A DNA stretch of 64,000 bases, taken from Coriaria nepalensis (taxonomy: Eukaryota > Streptophyta > Magnoliopsida > Cucurbitales > Coriariaceae). A program made the translations under genes and the position numbers. The notes beneath the pieces are model-generated. The model saw nothing but the letters and a program-made list of their open reading frames with translations. It was not told the DNA's origin and did not search any database. This document shows, one piece after another, positions 10,795-24,710 of the stretch. Each line of letters starts with the position of its first letter. The stretch's first letter is position 1. The stretch is taken from the NCBI GenBank assembly GCA_027186245.1, contig CP114481.1, forward strand, positions 30,039,501 through 30,103,500. The letters run 5' to 3'.

Positions 10795-11930
10795 AGGAAA
10801 GTGTGCTTTCGTTTAACCTGAAAATCATTTCAATGAGTCATTTCAAGTCAATATCTTATTTCAAAGCAAGTCGAACGAATTCAATTTTTGCACTACAAAC
10901 ACAAGTTTTGTGCATAACTTACAAATGATCATTGCAAGGAAAGTGTGCATTCGTCTAACCTTAAAATCAATTCAATGAGTCATTTCAAGTCAATAACTTA
11001 TTTCAAAGCAAGTCGAATGAATTCTATTTTAGCATTACAAACAGAAGTTTTGTGCATAACTTGCAAATGATCAATGCAAGGAAAGTGTGCATTCGTTTAA
11101 CCTTAAAATCATTTCAATGACTCATTTCAAGTCGATAACTTATTTCAAAGCAAGTCGAACGAATTCAATTTTTGCACTACAAACACAAGTTTTGTGCATC
11201 ACTTGCAAATGATCAATGCAAGGAAAGTGTGCTTTCGTTTAACCTTAAAATCATTTTAATGAGTTATTTCAAGTCAATAACTTATTTCAAAGCAAGTCGA
11301 ACGAATTCTATTTTTGCACTACAAACACAAGTTTTGTGCATAACTTGCAAATGATCAATGCAAGGAAAGTGTGCATTCGTTTAACCTGAAAATCATTTCA
11401 ATGAGTCATTTCAAGTCAATATCTTATTTCAAAGCAAGTCGAACGAATTCAATTTTTGCACTACAAACACAAGTTTTGTGCATAACTTACAAATGATCAT
11501 TGCAAGGAAAGTGTGCATTCGTCTAACCTTAAAATCAATTCAATGAGTCATTTCAAGTCAATAACTTATTTCAAAGCAAGTCGAAGGAATTCTATTTTTG
11601 CATTACAAACAGAAGTTTTGTGCATAACTTGCAAATGATCAATGCAAGGAAAGTGTGCATTCGTTTAACCTTAAAATCATTTCAATGACTCATTTCAAGT
11701 CGATAACTTATTTCAAAGCAAGTCGAACGAATTCAATTTTTGCACTACAAACACAAGTTTTGTGCATCACTTGCAAATGATCAATGCAAGGAAAGTGTGC
11801 ATTCGTTTAACCTTAAAATCATTTCAATGAGTCATTTCAAGTCAATAACTTATTTCAAAGCAAGTCGAACGAATTCAATTTTTGCACTACAAACACAAGT
11901 TTTGTGCATAACTTGCAAATGATCAATGCA
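10795..11930 (+). repeat. 4-monomer (568-bp) unit, two tandem copies
   Basis: Copies are 10795-11362 and 11363-11930. Each holds a CCTGAAAATC/AATATC/ACTTAC monomer, a GTCTAACC/AATCAATTC/GCATTAC monomer, a GACTC/GTCGATAAC/CATCAC monomer, and a fourth, less similar monomer. The fourth monomers differ at several positions (GTGCTTTCG and GAGTTATTTC only in the first). Confidence 0.7.
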
Positions 11931-14486
11931 AGGAAAGTGTGCACTCGTTTAACCTTAAAGTCATTTCAATGAGTCATTTCAAGTCAATAACTTATTTCAA
12001 AGCAAGTCGAACGAATTCTACTTTTGCACTACAAACACAAGTTTTGTGCATAACTTGCAAATGATCAATGCAAGGAAAGTGTGCATTCGTTTAACCTTAA
12101 AATCATTTCAATGACTCATTTCAAGTCGATAACTTATTTCAAAGCAAGTCGAACGAATTCAATTTTTGCACTACAAACACAAGTTTTGTGCATCACTTGC
12201 AAATGATCAATGCAAGGAAAGTGTGCATTCGTTTAACCTTAAAATCATTTCAATGAGTCATTTCAAGTCAATATCTTATTTCAAAGTAATTCGAACGAGC
12301 ACTATTTTTGCACTACAAATCCAAGGTTTGGGCATAACTTGCAAATGATCAATGCAAGAAAAGTGTGCATTCGTTTAACCTTAAAATCATTTCAATGAGT
12401 CATTTCAAGTCAATAACTTATTTCAAAGCAAGTCGAACGAATTCTATTTTTGCACTACAAACACAAGTTTTGTGCATAACTTGCAAATGATCAATGCAAG
12501 GAAAGTGTGCATTCGTTTAACCTTAAAATCATTTCAATGAGTCATTTCAAGTCAATAACTTATTTCAAAGCAAGTCGAACGAATTCTTTTTTTGCACTAC
12601 AAACACAAGTTTTGTGCATAACTTGCAAATGATCAATGCAAGGAAAGTGTGCATTCGTTTAACCTTAAAATCATTTCAATGAGTCATTTCAAGTCAATAA
12701 CTTATTTCAAAGCAAGTCGAACGAATTCAATTTTTGCACTACAAACACAAGTTTTGTGCATAACTCGCAAATGATCAATGCAAGGAAAGTGTGCACTCGT
12801 TTAACCTTAAAGTCATTTCAATGAGTCATTACAAGTCAATAACTTATTTCAAAGCAAGTCGAACGAATTCTATTTTTGCACTACAAACACAAGTTTTGTG
12901 CATAACTTGCAAATGATCAATGCAAGGAAAGTGTGCATTCGTTTAACCTTAAAATCATTTCCATGAGTCATTTCCAGTCAATAACTTATTTCAAAGCAAG
13001 TCGAAAGAATTCAATTTTTGCACTACAAACACAAGTTTTGTGCATAACTTGCAAATGATCAATGCAAGGAAAGTATGCATTCGTTTAACCTTAAAATCAT
13101 TTCAATGAGTCATTTCAAGTCAATAACTTATTTCAAAGCAAGTCGAACGAATTCTATTTTTGCACTACAAACACAAGTTTTGTGCATAACTTGCAAATGG
13201 TCAATGCAAGGAAAGTGTGCATTCGTTTAACCTTAAAATCATTTCAATGAGTCATTTCAAGTCAATATCTTATTTCAAAGCAAGTCGAACGAATTCTATT
13301 TTTGCACTACAAACAGAAGTTTTGTGCATAACTTGCAAATGATCAATGCAAGGAAAGTGTGCATTTGTTTAACCTAAAAATCATTTCCATGAGTCATTTC
13401 CAGTCAATAACTTATTTCAAAGCAAGTCGAACGAATTCTATTTTTGCACTACAAACACAAGTTTTGTGCATAACTTGCAAATGATCAATGCAAGGAAAGT
13501 GTGCATTCGTTTAACCTTAAAATCATTTCCATGAGTCATTTCCAGTCAATAACTTATTTCAAAGCAAGTCGAAAGAATTCAATTTTTGCACTACAAACAC
13601 AAGTTTTGTGCATAACTTGCAAATGATCAATGCAAGGAAAGTATGCATTCGTTTAACCTTAAAATCATTTCAATGAGTCATTTCAAGTCAATAACTTATT
13701 TCAAAGCAAGTCGAACGAATTCTATTTTTGCACTACAAACACAAGTTTTGTGCATAACTTGCAAATGGTCAATGCAAGGAAAGTGTGCATTCGTTTAACC
13801 TTAAAATCATTTCAATGAGTCATTTCAAGTCAATATCTTATTTCAAAGCAAGTCGAACGAATTCTATTTTTGCACTACAAACAGAAGTTTTGTGCATAAC
13901 TTGCAAATGATCAATGCAAGGAAAGTGTGCATTCGTTTAACCTTAAAATCATTTCAATGAGTCATTTCAAGTCAATAACTTATTTCAAAGCAAGTCGAAC
14001 GAATTCTATTTTTGCACTACAAACACAAGTTTTCTGCATAACTTGCAAATGATCAATGCAAGGAAAGTGTGCATTCGTTTAACCTAAAAATCATTTCCAT
14101 GAGTCATTTCCAGTCAATAACTTATTTCAAAGCAACTCGCAAGAATTCTATTTTTGCACTACAAATGCAAGTTTTGGGCATAACTTGCAAATGATCAATG
14201 CAACGAAAGTGTGCATTCGTTTAACCTTAAAATCATTTCAATGAGTCATTTCAAGTCAATAACTTATTTCAAACCAAGTCGAACGAATTCTTTTTTTGCA
14301 CTACAAACACAAGTTTTGTGCATAACTTACAAATGATCAATGCAAGGAAAGTGTGCATTTGTTTAACCTTAAAATCATTTCCATGAGTCATTTCCAGTCA
14401 ATAACTTATTTCAAAGCAAGTCGAAAGAATTCAATTTTTGCACTACAAACACAAGTTTTGTGCATAACTTGCAAATGATCAATGCA
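11931..14486 (+). repeat. 18-monomer higher-order unit, copy A (2556 bp)
   Basis: The unit starts with a GCACTCG/AAAGTC monomer carrying TCTACTTTTG and ends with a CATTTG/CCATGAG/CCAG monomer. In between come CATCAC, GAGCAC/AAATCCAAGG, T7, AACTCGC, ATTACAAG, two GTATG/ATGGTC monomers, TTTTCTGC, CAACTCGCAAG and ACCAAG. The next 2556 bp repeat this order monomer for monomer. I saw three substitutions between copies A and B (near 12358, 13527 and 14196 in A), so identity is about 99.9%. A lacks two changes shared by B and C, so it branches outside them. Confidence 0.88.
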
Positions 14487-17042
14487 AGGAAAGTGTGCAC
14501 TCGTTTAACCTTAAAGTCATTTCAATGAGTCATTTCAAGTCAATAACTTATTTCAAAGCAAGTCGAACGAATTCTACTTTTGCACTACAAACACAAGTTT
14601 TGTGCATAACTTGCAAATGATCAATGCAAGGAAAGTGTGCATTCGTTTAACCTTAAAATCATTTCAATGACTCATTTCAAGTCGATAACTTATTTCAAAG
14701 CAAGTCGAACGAATTCAATTTTTGCACTACAAACACAAGTTTTGTGCATCACTTGCAAATGATCAATGCAAGGAAAGTGTGCATTCGTTTAACCTTAAAA
14801 TCATTTCAATGAGTCATTTCAAGTCAATATCTTATTTCAAAGTAATTCGAACGAGCACTATTTTTGCACTACAAATCCAAGGTTTGGGCATAACTTGCAA
14901 ATGATCAATGCAAGGAAAGTGTGCATTCGTTTAACCTTAAAATCATTTCAATGAGTCATTTCAAGTCAATAACTTATTTCAAAGCAAGTCGAACGAATTC
15001 TATTTTTGCACTACAAACACAAGTTTTGTGCATAACTTGCAAATGATCAATGCAAGGAAAGTGTGCATTCGTTTAACCTTAAAATCATTTCAATGAGTCA
15101 TTTCAAGTCAATAACTTATTTCAAAGCAAGTCGAACGAATTCTTTTTTTGCACTACAAACACAAGTTTTGTGCATAACTTGCAAATGATCAATGCAAGGA
15201 AAGTGTGCATTCGTTTAACCTTAAAATCATTTCAATGAGTCATTTCAAGTCAATAACTTATTTCAAAGCAAGTCGAACGAATTCAATTTTTGCACTACAA
15301 ACACAAGTTTTGTGCATAACTCGCAAATGATCAATGCAAGGAAAGTGTGCACTCGTTTAACCTTAAAGTCATTTCAATGAGTCATTACAAGTCAATAACT
15401 TATTTCAAAGCAAGTCGAACGAATTCTATTTTTGCACTACAAACACAAGTTTTGTGCATAACTTGCAAATGATCAATGCAAGGAAAGTGTGCATTCGTTT
15501 AACCTTAAAATCATTTCCATGAGTCATTTCCAGTCAATAACTTATTTCAAAGCAAGTCGAAAGAATTCAATTTTTGCACTACAAACACAAGTTTTGTGCA
15601 TAACTTGCAAATGATCAATGCAAGGAAAGTATGCATTCGTTTAACCTTAAAATCATTTCAATGAGTCATTTCAAGTCAATAACTTATTTCAAAGCAAGTC
15701 GAACGAATTCTATTTTTGCACTACAAACACAAGTTTTGTGCATAACTTGCAAATGGTCAATGCAAGGAAAGTGTGCATTCGTTTAACCTTAAAATCATTT
15801 CAATGAGTCATTTCAAGTCAATATCTTATTTCAAAGCAAGTCGAACGAATTCTATTTTTGCACTACAAACAGAAGTTTTGTGCATAACTTGCAAATGATC
15901 AATGCAAGGAAAGTGTGCATTTGTTTAACCTAAAAATCATTTCCATGAGTCATTTCCAGTCAATAACTTATTTCAAAGCAAGTCGAACGAATTCTATTTT
16001 TGCACTACAAACACAAGTTTTGTGCATAACTTGCAAATGATCAATGCAAGGAAAGTGTGCATTCGTTTAACCTTAAAATTATTTCCATGAGTCATTTCCA
16101 GTCAATAACTTATTTCAAAGCAAGTCGAAAGAATTCAATTTTTGCACTACAAACACAAGTTTTGTGCATAACTTGCAAATGATCAATGCAAGGAAAGTAT
16201 GCATTCGTTTAACCTTAAAATCATTTCAATGAGTCATTTCAAGTCAATAACTTATTTCAAAGCAAGTCGAACGAATTCTATTTTTGCACTACAAACACAA
16301 GTTTTGTGCATAACTTGCAAATGGTCAATGCAAGGAAAGTGTGCATTCGTTTAACCTTAAAATCATTTCAATGAGTCATTTCAAGTCAATATCTTATTTC
16401 AAAGCAAGTCGAACGAATTCTATTTTTGCACTACAAACAGAAGTTTTGTGCATAACTTGCAAATGATCAATGCAAGGAAAGTGTGCATTCGTTTAACCTT
16501 AAAATCATTTCAATGAGTCATTTCAAGTCAATAACTTATTTCAAAGCAAGTCGAACGAATTCTATTTTTGCACTACAAACACAAGTTTTCTGCATAACTT
16601 GCAAATGATCAATGCAAGGAAAGTGTGCATTCGTTTAACCTAAAAATCATTTCCATGAGTCATTTCCAGTCAATAACTTATTTCAAAGCAACTCGCAAGA
16701 ATTCTATTTTTGCACTACAAATGCAAGTTTTGGGCATAACTTGCAAATGATCAACGCAACGAAAGTGTGCATTCGTTTAACCTTAAAATCATTTCAATGA
16801 GTCATTTCAAGTCAATAACTTATTTCAAACCAAGTCGAACGAATTCTTTTTTTGCACTACAAACACAAGTTTTGTGCATAACTTACAAATGATCAATGCA
16901 AGGAAAGTGTGCATTTGTTTAACCTTAAAATCATTTCCATGAGTCATTTCCAGTCAATAACTTATTTCAAAGCAAGTCGAAAGAATTCAATTTTTGCACT
17001 ACAAACACAAGTTTTGTGCATAACTTGCAAATGATCAATGCA
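14487..17042 (+). repeat. 18-monomer higher-order unit, copy B
   Basis: Directly abuts copy A and repeats its 18 monomers in order. It carries AAAATTATTTCC near 16080 and ATCAACGCAACG near 16753, both also in copy C and not in copy A. It is the first half of a 36-monomer block (14487-19598) that is itself duplicated at 19599. Confidence 0.88.
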
Positions 17043-19598
17043 AGGAAAGTATGCATTCGTTTAACCTTAAAATCATTTCAATGAGTCATTTCAAGTCAAT
17101 AACTTATTTCAAAGCAAGTCGAACGAATTCAATTTTTGCACTACAAACACAAGTTTTGTGCATAACTTGCAAATGATCAATGCAAGGAAAGTGTGCATTC
17201 GTTTAACCTTAAAATCATTTCAATGAGTCATTTCAAGTCAATATCTTATTTCAAAGCAAGTCGAACGAATTCTATTTTTGCACTACAAACAGAAGTTTTT
17301 TGCATAACTTGCAAATGATCAATGCTAGGAAAGTGTGCATTCGTTTAACCTTGAAATCATTTCAATGAGTCATTTCAAGTCAATAATTTATTTCAAAGCA
17401 AGTCGAACGAATTCAATTTTTGCACTATAAACACAAGTTTTGTGCATAACTTGGAAATGATTAATGCGAGGAAAGTGTGCATTCGTTTAACCTTAAAATA
17501 ATTTCAATGAGTCATTTCAAGTCAATATCTTATTTCAAAGCAAGTTGAACGAATTCAATTTTTGCACTACAAACACAAGTTTTTTGCATAACTTACAAAT
17601 GATCATTGCAAGGAAAGTGTGCATTCGTTTAACCTTAAAATCATTTCAATGAGTCATTTCAAGTCAAGAACTTATTTCAAAGCAAGTCGAACGAATTCAA
17701 TTTTTGCACTACAAATAGAAGTTTTGTGCATAACTTGCAAATGATCAATGCAAAGCAAGTGTGCATTCGTTTCACCTTAAAATCATTTCAATGAGTCATT
17801 TCAAGTCAATATCTTATTTCAAAGCAAGTCGAACGAATTCTATTTTTGCACTACAAACAGAAGTTTTGTGCATAACTTGCAAATGATCAATGCAAGGAAA
17901 GTGTGCATTCGTTTAACCTTAAAATCATTTCAATGAGTCATTTCAAGTCAATAACTTATTTCAAAGCAAGTCGAACGAATTCTATTTTTGCACTACAAAC
18001 AGAAGTTTTGTGCATAACTTGCAAATGATCAATGCAAGGAAAGTGTGCATTCGTTTAACCTAAAAATCATTTCCATGAGTCATTTCCAGTCAATAACTTA
18101 TTTCAAAGCAACTCGCAAGAATTCTATTTTTGCACTACAAATGCAAGTTTTGGGCATAACTTGCAAATGATCAATGCAACGAAAGTGTGCATTCGTTTAA
18201 CCTTAAAATCATTTCAATGAGTCATTTCAAGTCAATAACTTATTTCAAACCAAGTCGAACGAATTCTTTTTTTGCACTACAAACACAAGTTTTGTGCATA
18301 ACTTACAAATGATCAATGCAAGGAAAGTGTGCATTTGTTTAACCTTAAAATCATTTCCATGAGTCATTTCCAGTCAATAACTTATTTCAAAGCAAGTCGA
18401 AAGAATTCAATTTTTGCACTACAAACACAAGTTTTGTGCATAACTTGCAAATGATCAATGCAAGGAAAGTATGCATTCGTTTAACCTTAAAATCATTTCA
18501 ATGAGTCATTTCAAGTCAATAACTTATTTCAAAGCAAGTCGAACGAATTCTATTTTTGCACTACAAACACAAGTTTTCTGCATAACTTGCAAATGATCAA
18601 TGCAAGGAAAGTGTGCATTCGTTTAACCTAAAAATCATTTCCATGAGTCATTTCCAGTCAATAACTTATTTCAAAGCAACTCGCAAGAATTCTATTTTTG
18701 CACTACAAATGCAAGTTTTGGGCATAACTTGCAAATGATCAACGCAACGAAAGTGTGCATTCGTTTAACCTTAAAATCATTTCAATGAGTCATTTCAAGT
18801 CAATAACTTATTTCAAACCAAGTCGAACGAATTCTTTTTTTGCACTACAAACACAAGTTTTGTGCATAACTTACAAATGATCAATGCAAGGAAAGTGTGC
18901 ATTTGTTTAACCTTAAAATCATTTCCATGAGTCATTTCCAGTCAATAACTTATTTCAAAGCAAGTCGAAAGAATTCAATTTTTGCACTACAAACACAAGT
19001 TTTGTGCATAACTTGCAAATGATCAATGCAAGGAAAGTATGCATTCGTTTAACCTTAAAATCATTTCAATGAGTCATTTCAAGTCAATAACTTATTTCAA
19101 AGCAAGTCGAACGAATTCTATTTTTGCACTACAAACACAAGTTTTCTGCATAACTTGCAAATGATCAATGCAAGGAAAGTGTGCATTCGTTTAACCTAAA
19201 AATCATTTCCATGAGTCATTTCCAGTCAATAACTTATTTCAAAGCAACTCGCAAGAATTCTATTTTTGCACTACAAATGCAAGTTTTGGGCATAACTTGC
19301 AAATGATCAATGCAACGAAAGTGTGCATTCGTTTAACCTTAAAATCATTTCAATGAGTCATTTCAAGTCAATAACTTATTTCAAACCAAGTCGAACGAAT
19401 TCTTTTTTTGCACTACAAACACAAGTTTTGTGCATAACTTACAAATGATCAATGCAAGGAAAGTGTGCATTTGTTTAACCTTAAAATCATTTCCATGAGT
19501 CATTTCCAGTCAATAACTTATTTCAAAGCAAGTCGAAAGAATTCAATTTTTGCACTACAAACACAAGTTTTGTGCATAACTTGCAAATGATCAATGCA
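17043..19598 (+). repeat. 18 further monomers between copies B and C
   Basis: Begins with a GTATG monomer and includes a run of distinctive copies: CAATAATTTA with CACTATAAAC and GGAAATGATTAATGCG (17327-17468), AAAATAATTTC with AAGTTGAAC (17469-17610), CAAGAACTT with AAATAGAAG (17611-17752) and TTTCACC (17753-17894). The last 11 monomers form the 568-bp micro-repeat. The first 11 are repeated at 22155 with no difference that I noticed until about 18572. Confidence 0.8.
18037..19598 (+). repeat. 4-monomer (568-bp) micro higher-order repeat, 2.75 copies
   Basis: Monomer order CCTAAAAATC/CAACTCGCAAG, then ACCAAG/T7/ACTTAC, then CATTTG/CCATGAG, then GTATG/TTTTCTGC, at 18037-18604, 18605-19172 and 19173-19598 (the last lacks the fourth monomer). 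CAACTCGC recurs at exact 568-bp steps. The middle copy alone has AACGCAACG; the outer two have AATGCAACG. Confidence 0.85.
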
Positions 19599-22500
19599 AG
19601 GAAAGTGTGCACTCGTTTAACCTTAAAGTCATTTCAATGAGTCATTTCAAGTCAATAACTTATTTCAAAGCAAGTCGAACGAATTCTACTTTTGCACTAC
19701 AAACACAAGTTTTGTGCATAACTTGCAAATGATCAATGCAAGGAAAGTGTGCATTCGTTTAACCTTAAAATCATTTCAATGACTCATTTCAAGTCGATAA
19801 CTTATTTCAAAGCAAGTCGAACGAATTCAATTTTTGCACTACAAACACAAGTTTTGTGCATCACTTGCAAATGATCAATGCAAGGAAAGTGTGCATTCGT
19901 TTAACCTTAAAATCATTTCAATGAGTCATTTCAAGTCAATATCTTATTTCAAAGTAATTCGAACGAGCACTATTTTTGCACTACAAATCCAAGGTTTGGG
20001 CATAACTTGCAAATGATCAATGCAAGGAAAGTGTGCATTCGTTTAACCTTAAAATCATTTCAATGAGTCATTTCAAGTCAATAACTTATTTCAAAGCAAG
20101 TCGAACGAATTCTATTTTTGCACTACAAACACAAGTTTTGTGCATAACTTGCAAATGATCAATGCAAGGAAAGTGTGCATTCGTTTAACCTTAAAATCAT
20201 TTCAATGAGTCATTTCAAGTCAATAACTTATTTCAAAGCAAGTCGAACGAATTCTTTTTTTGCACTACAAACACAAGTTTTGTGCATAACTTGCAAATGA
20301 TCAATGCAAGGAAAGTGTGCATTCGTTTAACCTTAAAATCATTTCAATGAGTCATTTCAAGTCAATAACTTATTTCAAAGCAAGTCGAACGAATTCAATT
20401 TTTGCACTACAAACACAAGTTTTGTGCATAACTCGCAAATGATCAATGCAAGGAAAGTGTGCACTCGTTTAACCTTAAAGTCATTTCAATGAGTCATTAC
20501 AAGTCAATAACTTATTTCAAAGCAAGTCGAACGAATTCTATTTTTGCACTACAAACACAAGTTTTGTGCATAACTTGCAAATGATCAATGCAAGGAAAGT
20601 GTGCATTCGTTTAACCTTAAAATCATTTCCATGAGTCATTTCCAGTCAATAACTTATTTCAAAGCAAGTCGAAAGAATTCAATTTTTGCACTACAAACAC
20701 AAGTTTTGTGCATAACTTGCAAATGATCAATGCAAGGAAAGTATGCATTCGTTTAACCTTAAAATCATTTCAATGAGTCATTTCAAGTCAATAACTTATT
20801 TCAAAGCAAGTCGAACGAATTCTATTTTTGCACTACAAACACAAGTTTTGTGCATAACTTGCAAATGGTCAATGCAAGGAAAGTGTGCATTCGTTTAACC
20901 TTAAAATCATTTCAATGAGTCATTTCAAGTCAATATCTTATTTCAAAGCAAGTCGAACGAATTCTATTTTTGCACTACAAACAGAAGTTTTGTGCATAAC
21001 TTGCAAATGATCAATGCAAGGAAAGTGTGCATTTGTTTAACCTAAAAATCATTTCCATGAGTCATTTCCAGTCAATAACTTATTTCAAAGCAAGTCGAAC
21101 GAATTCTATTTTTGCACTACAAACACAAGTTTTGTGCATAACTTGCAAATGATCAATGCAAGGAAAGTGTGCATTCGTTTAACCTTAAAATTATTTCCAT
21201 GAGTCATTTCCAGTCAATAACTTATTTCAAAGCAAGTCGAAAGAATTCAATTTTTGCACTACAAACACAAGTTTTGTGCATAACTTGCAAATGATCAATG
21301 CAAGGAAAGTATGCATTCGTTTAACCTTAAAATCATTTCAATGAGTCATTTCAAGTCAATAACTTATTTCAAAGCAAGTCGAACGAATTCTATTTTTGCA
21401 CTACAAACACAAGTTTTGTGCATAACTTGCAAATGGTCAATGCAAGGAAAGTGTGCATTCGTTTAACCTTAAAATCATTTCAATGAGTCATTTCAAGTCA
21501 ATATCTTATTTCAAAGCAAGTCGAACGAATTCTATTTTTGCACTACAAACAGAAGTTTTGTGCATAACTTGCAAATGATCAATGCAAGGAAAGTGTGCAT
21601 TCGTTTAACCTTAAAATCATTTCAATGAGTCATTTCAAGTCAATAACTTATTTCAAAGCAAGTCGAACGAATTCTATTTTTGCACTACAAACACAAGTTT
21701 TCTGCATAACTTGCAAATGATCAATGCAAGGAAAGTGTGCATTCGTTTAACCTAAAAATCATTTCCATGAGTCATTTCCAGTCAATAACTTATTTCAAAG
21801 CAACTCGCAAGAATTCTATTTTTGCACTACAAATGCAAGTTTTGGGCATAACTTGCAAATGATCAACGCAACGAAAGTGTGCATTCGTTTAACCTTAAAA
21901 TCATTTCAATGAGTCATTTCAAGTCAATAACTTATTTCAAACCAAGTCGAACGAATTCTTTTTTTGCACTACAAACACAAGTTTTGTGCATAACTTACAA
22001 ATGATCAATGCAAGGAAAGTGTGCATTTGTTTAACCTTAAAATCATTTCCATGAGTCATTTCCAGTCAATAACTTATTTCAAAGCAAGTCGAAAGAATTC
22101 AATTTTTGCACTACAAACACAAGTTTTGTGCATAACTTGCAAATGATCAATGCAAGGAAAGTATGCATTCGTTTAACCTTAAAATCATTTCAATGAGTCA
22201 TTTCAAGTCAATAACTTATTTCAAAGCAAGTCGAACGAATTCAATTTTTGCACTACAAACACAAGTTTTGTGCATAACTTGCAAATGATCAATGCAAGGA
22301 AAGTGTGCATTCGTTTAACCTTAAAATCATTTCAATGAGTCATTTCAAGTCAATATCTTATTTCAAAGCAAGTCGAACGAATTCTATTTTTGCACTACAA
22401 ACAGAAGTTTTTTGCATAACTTGCAAATGATCAATGCTAGGAAAGTGTGCATTCGTTTAACCTTGAAATCATTTCAATGAGTCATTTCAAGTCAATAATT

Positions 22501-24710
22501 TATTTCAAAGCAAGTCGAACGAATTCAATTTTTGCACTATAAACACAAGTTTTGTGCATAACTTGGAAATGATTAATGCGAGGAAAGTGTGCATTCGTTT
22601 AACCTTAAAATAATTTCAATGAGTCATTTCAAGTCAATATCTTATTTCAAAGCAAGTTGAACGAATTCAATTTTTGCACTACAAACACAAGTTTTTTGCA
22701 TAACTTACAAATGATCATTGCAAGGAAAGTGTGCATTCGTTTAACCTTAAAATCATTTCAATGAGTCATTTCAAGTCAAGAACTTATTTCAAAGCAAGTC
22801 GAACGAATTCAATTTTTGCACTACAAATAGAAGTTTTGTGCATAACTTGCAAATGATCAATGCAAAGCAAGTGTGCATTCGTTTCACCTTAAAATCATTT
22901 CAATGAGTCATTTCAAGTCAATATCTTATTTCAAAGCAAGTCGAACGAATTCTATTTTTGCACTACAAACAGAAGTTTTGTGCATAACTTGCAAATGATC
23001 AATGCAAGGAAAGTGTGCATTCGTTTAACCTTAAAATCATTTCAATGAGTCATTTCAAGTCAATAACTTATTTCAAAGCAAGTCGAACGAATTCTATTTT
23101 TGCACTACAAACAGAAGTTTTGTGCATAACTTGCAAATGATCAATGCAAGGAAAGTGTGCATTCGTTTAACCTAAAAATCATTTCCATGAGTCATTTCCA
23201 GTCAATAACTTATTTCAAAGCAACTCGCAAGAATTCTATTTTTGCACTACAAATGCAAGTTTTGGGCATAACTTGCAAATGATCAATGCAACGAAAGTGT
23301 GCATTCGTTTAACCTTAAAATCATTTCAATGAGTCATTTCAAGTCAATAACTTATTTCAAACCAAGTCGAACGAATTCTTTTTTTGCACTACAAACACAA
23401 GTTTTGTGCATAACTTACAAATGATCAATGCAAGGAAAGTGTGCATTTGTTTAACCTTAAAATCATTTCCATGAGTCATTTCCAGTCAATAACTTATTTC
23501 AAAGCAAGTCGAAAGAATTCAATTTTTGCACTACAAACACAAGTTTTGTGCATAACTTGCAAATGATCAATGCAAGGAAAGTATGCATTCGTTTAACCTT
23601 AAAATCATTTCAATGAGTCATTTCAAGTCAATAACTTATTTCAAAGCAAGTCGAACGAATTCTATTTTTGCACTACAAACACAAGTTTTGTGCATAACTT
23701 GCAAATGGTCAATGCAAGGAAAGTGTGCATTCGTTTAACCTTAAAATCATTTCAATGAGTCATTTCAAGTCAATATCTTATTTCAAAGCAAGTCGAACGA
23801 ATTCTATTTTTGCACTACAAACAGAAGTTTTGTGCATAACTTGCAAATGATCAATGCAAGGAAAGTGTGCATTCGTTTAACCTTAAAATCATTTCAATGA
23901 GTCATTTCAAGTCAATAACTTATTTCAAAGCAAGTCGAACGAATTCTATTTTTGCACTACAAACACAAGTTTTCTGCATAACTTGCAAATGATCAATGCA
24001 AGGAAAGTGTGCATTCGTTTAACCTAAAAATCATTTCCATGAGTCATTTCCAGTCAATAACTTATTTCAAAGCAACTCGCAAGAATTCCATTTTTGCACT
24101 ATAAATGCAAGTTTTGGGCATAACTTGCAAATGATCAATGCAACGAAAGTGTGCATTCGTTTAACCTTAAAATCATTTCAATGAGTCATTTCAAGTCAAT
24201 AACTTATTTCAAACCAAGTCGAACGAATTCTTTTTTTGCACTACAAACACAAGTTTTGTGCATAACTTACAAATGATCAATGCAAGGAAAGTGTGCTTTT
24301 GTTTAACCTTAAAATCATTTCCATGAGTCAATTCCAGTCAATAACTTATTTCAAAGCAAGTCGAAAGAATTCAATTTTTGCACTACAAACACAAGTTTTG
24401 TGCATAACTTGCAAATGATCAATGCAAGGAAAGTATGCATTCGTTTAACCTTAAAATCATTTCAATGAGTCATTTCAAGTCAATAACTTATTTCAAAGCA
24501 AGTCGAACGAATTCAATTTTTGCACTACAAGCACAAGTTTTGTGCATAACTTGCAAATGATCAATGCAAGGAAAGTGTGCATTCGTTTAACCTTAAAATC
24601 ATTTCAATGAGTCATTTCAAGTCAATATCTTATTTCAAAGCAAGTCGAACGAATTCTATTTTTGCACTACAAACAGAAGTTTTTTGCATAACTTGCAAAT
24701 GATCAATGCA
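19599..24710 (+). repeat. 36-monomer block, copy C of the 18-mer plus 18 more (5112 bp)
   Basis: 19599-23684 repeats 14487-18572 at an offset of exactly 5112 bp, with rare marks such as ATGCTAGG (17322 and 22434) and GGAAATGATTAATGCG matching in place. I noticed no difference over this 4.1 kb. After about 23684 the copies part. Here the order continues with ATGGTC, AATATC, TTTTCTGC, CCTAAAAATC, ACCAAG and CTTTTG, which matches monomers 13-18 of the 18-mer instead of the 568-bp micro-repeat. It is one of the most recent amplifications in the window. Confidence 0.85.
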
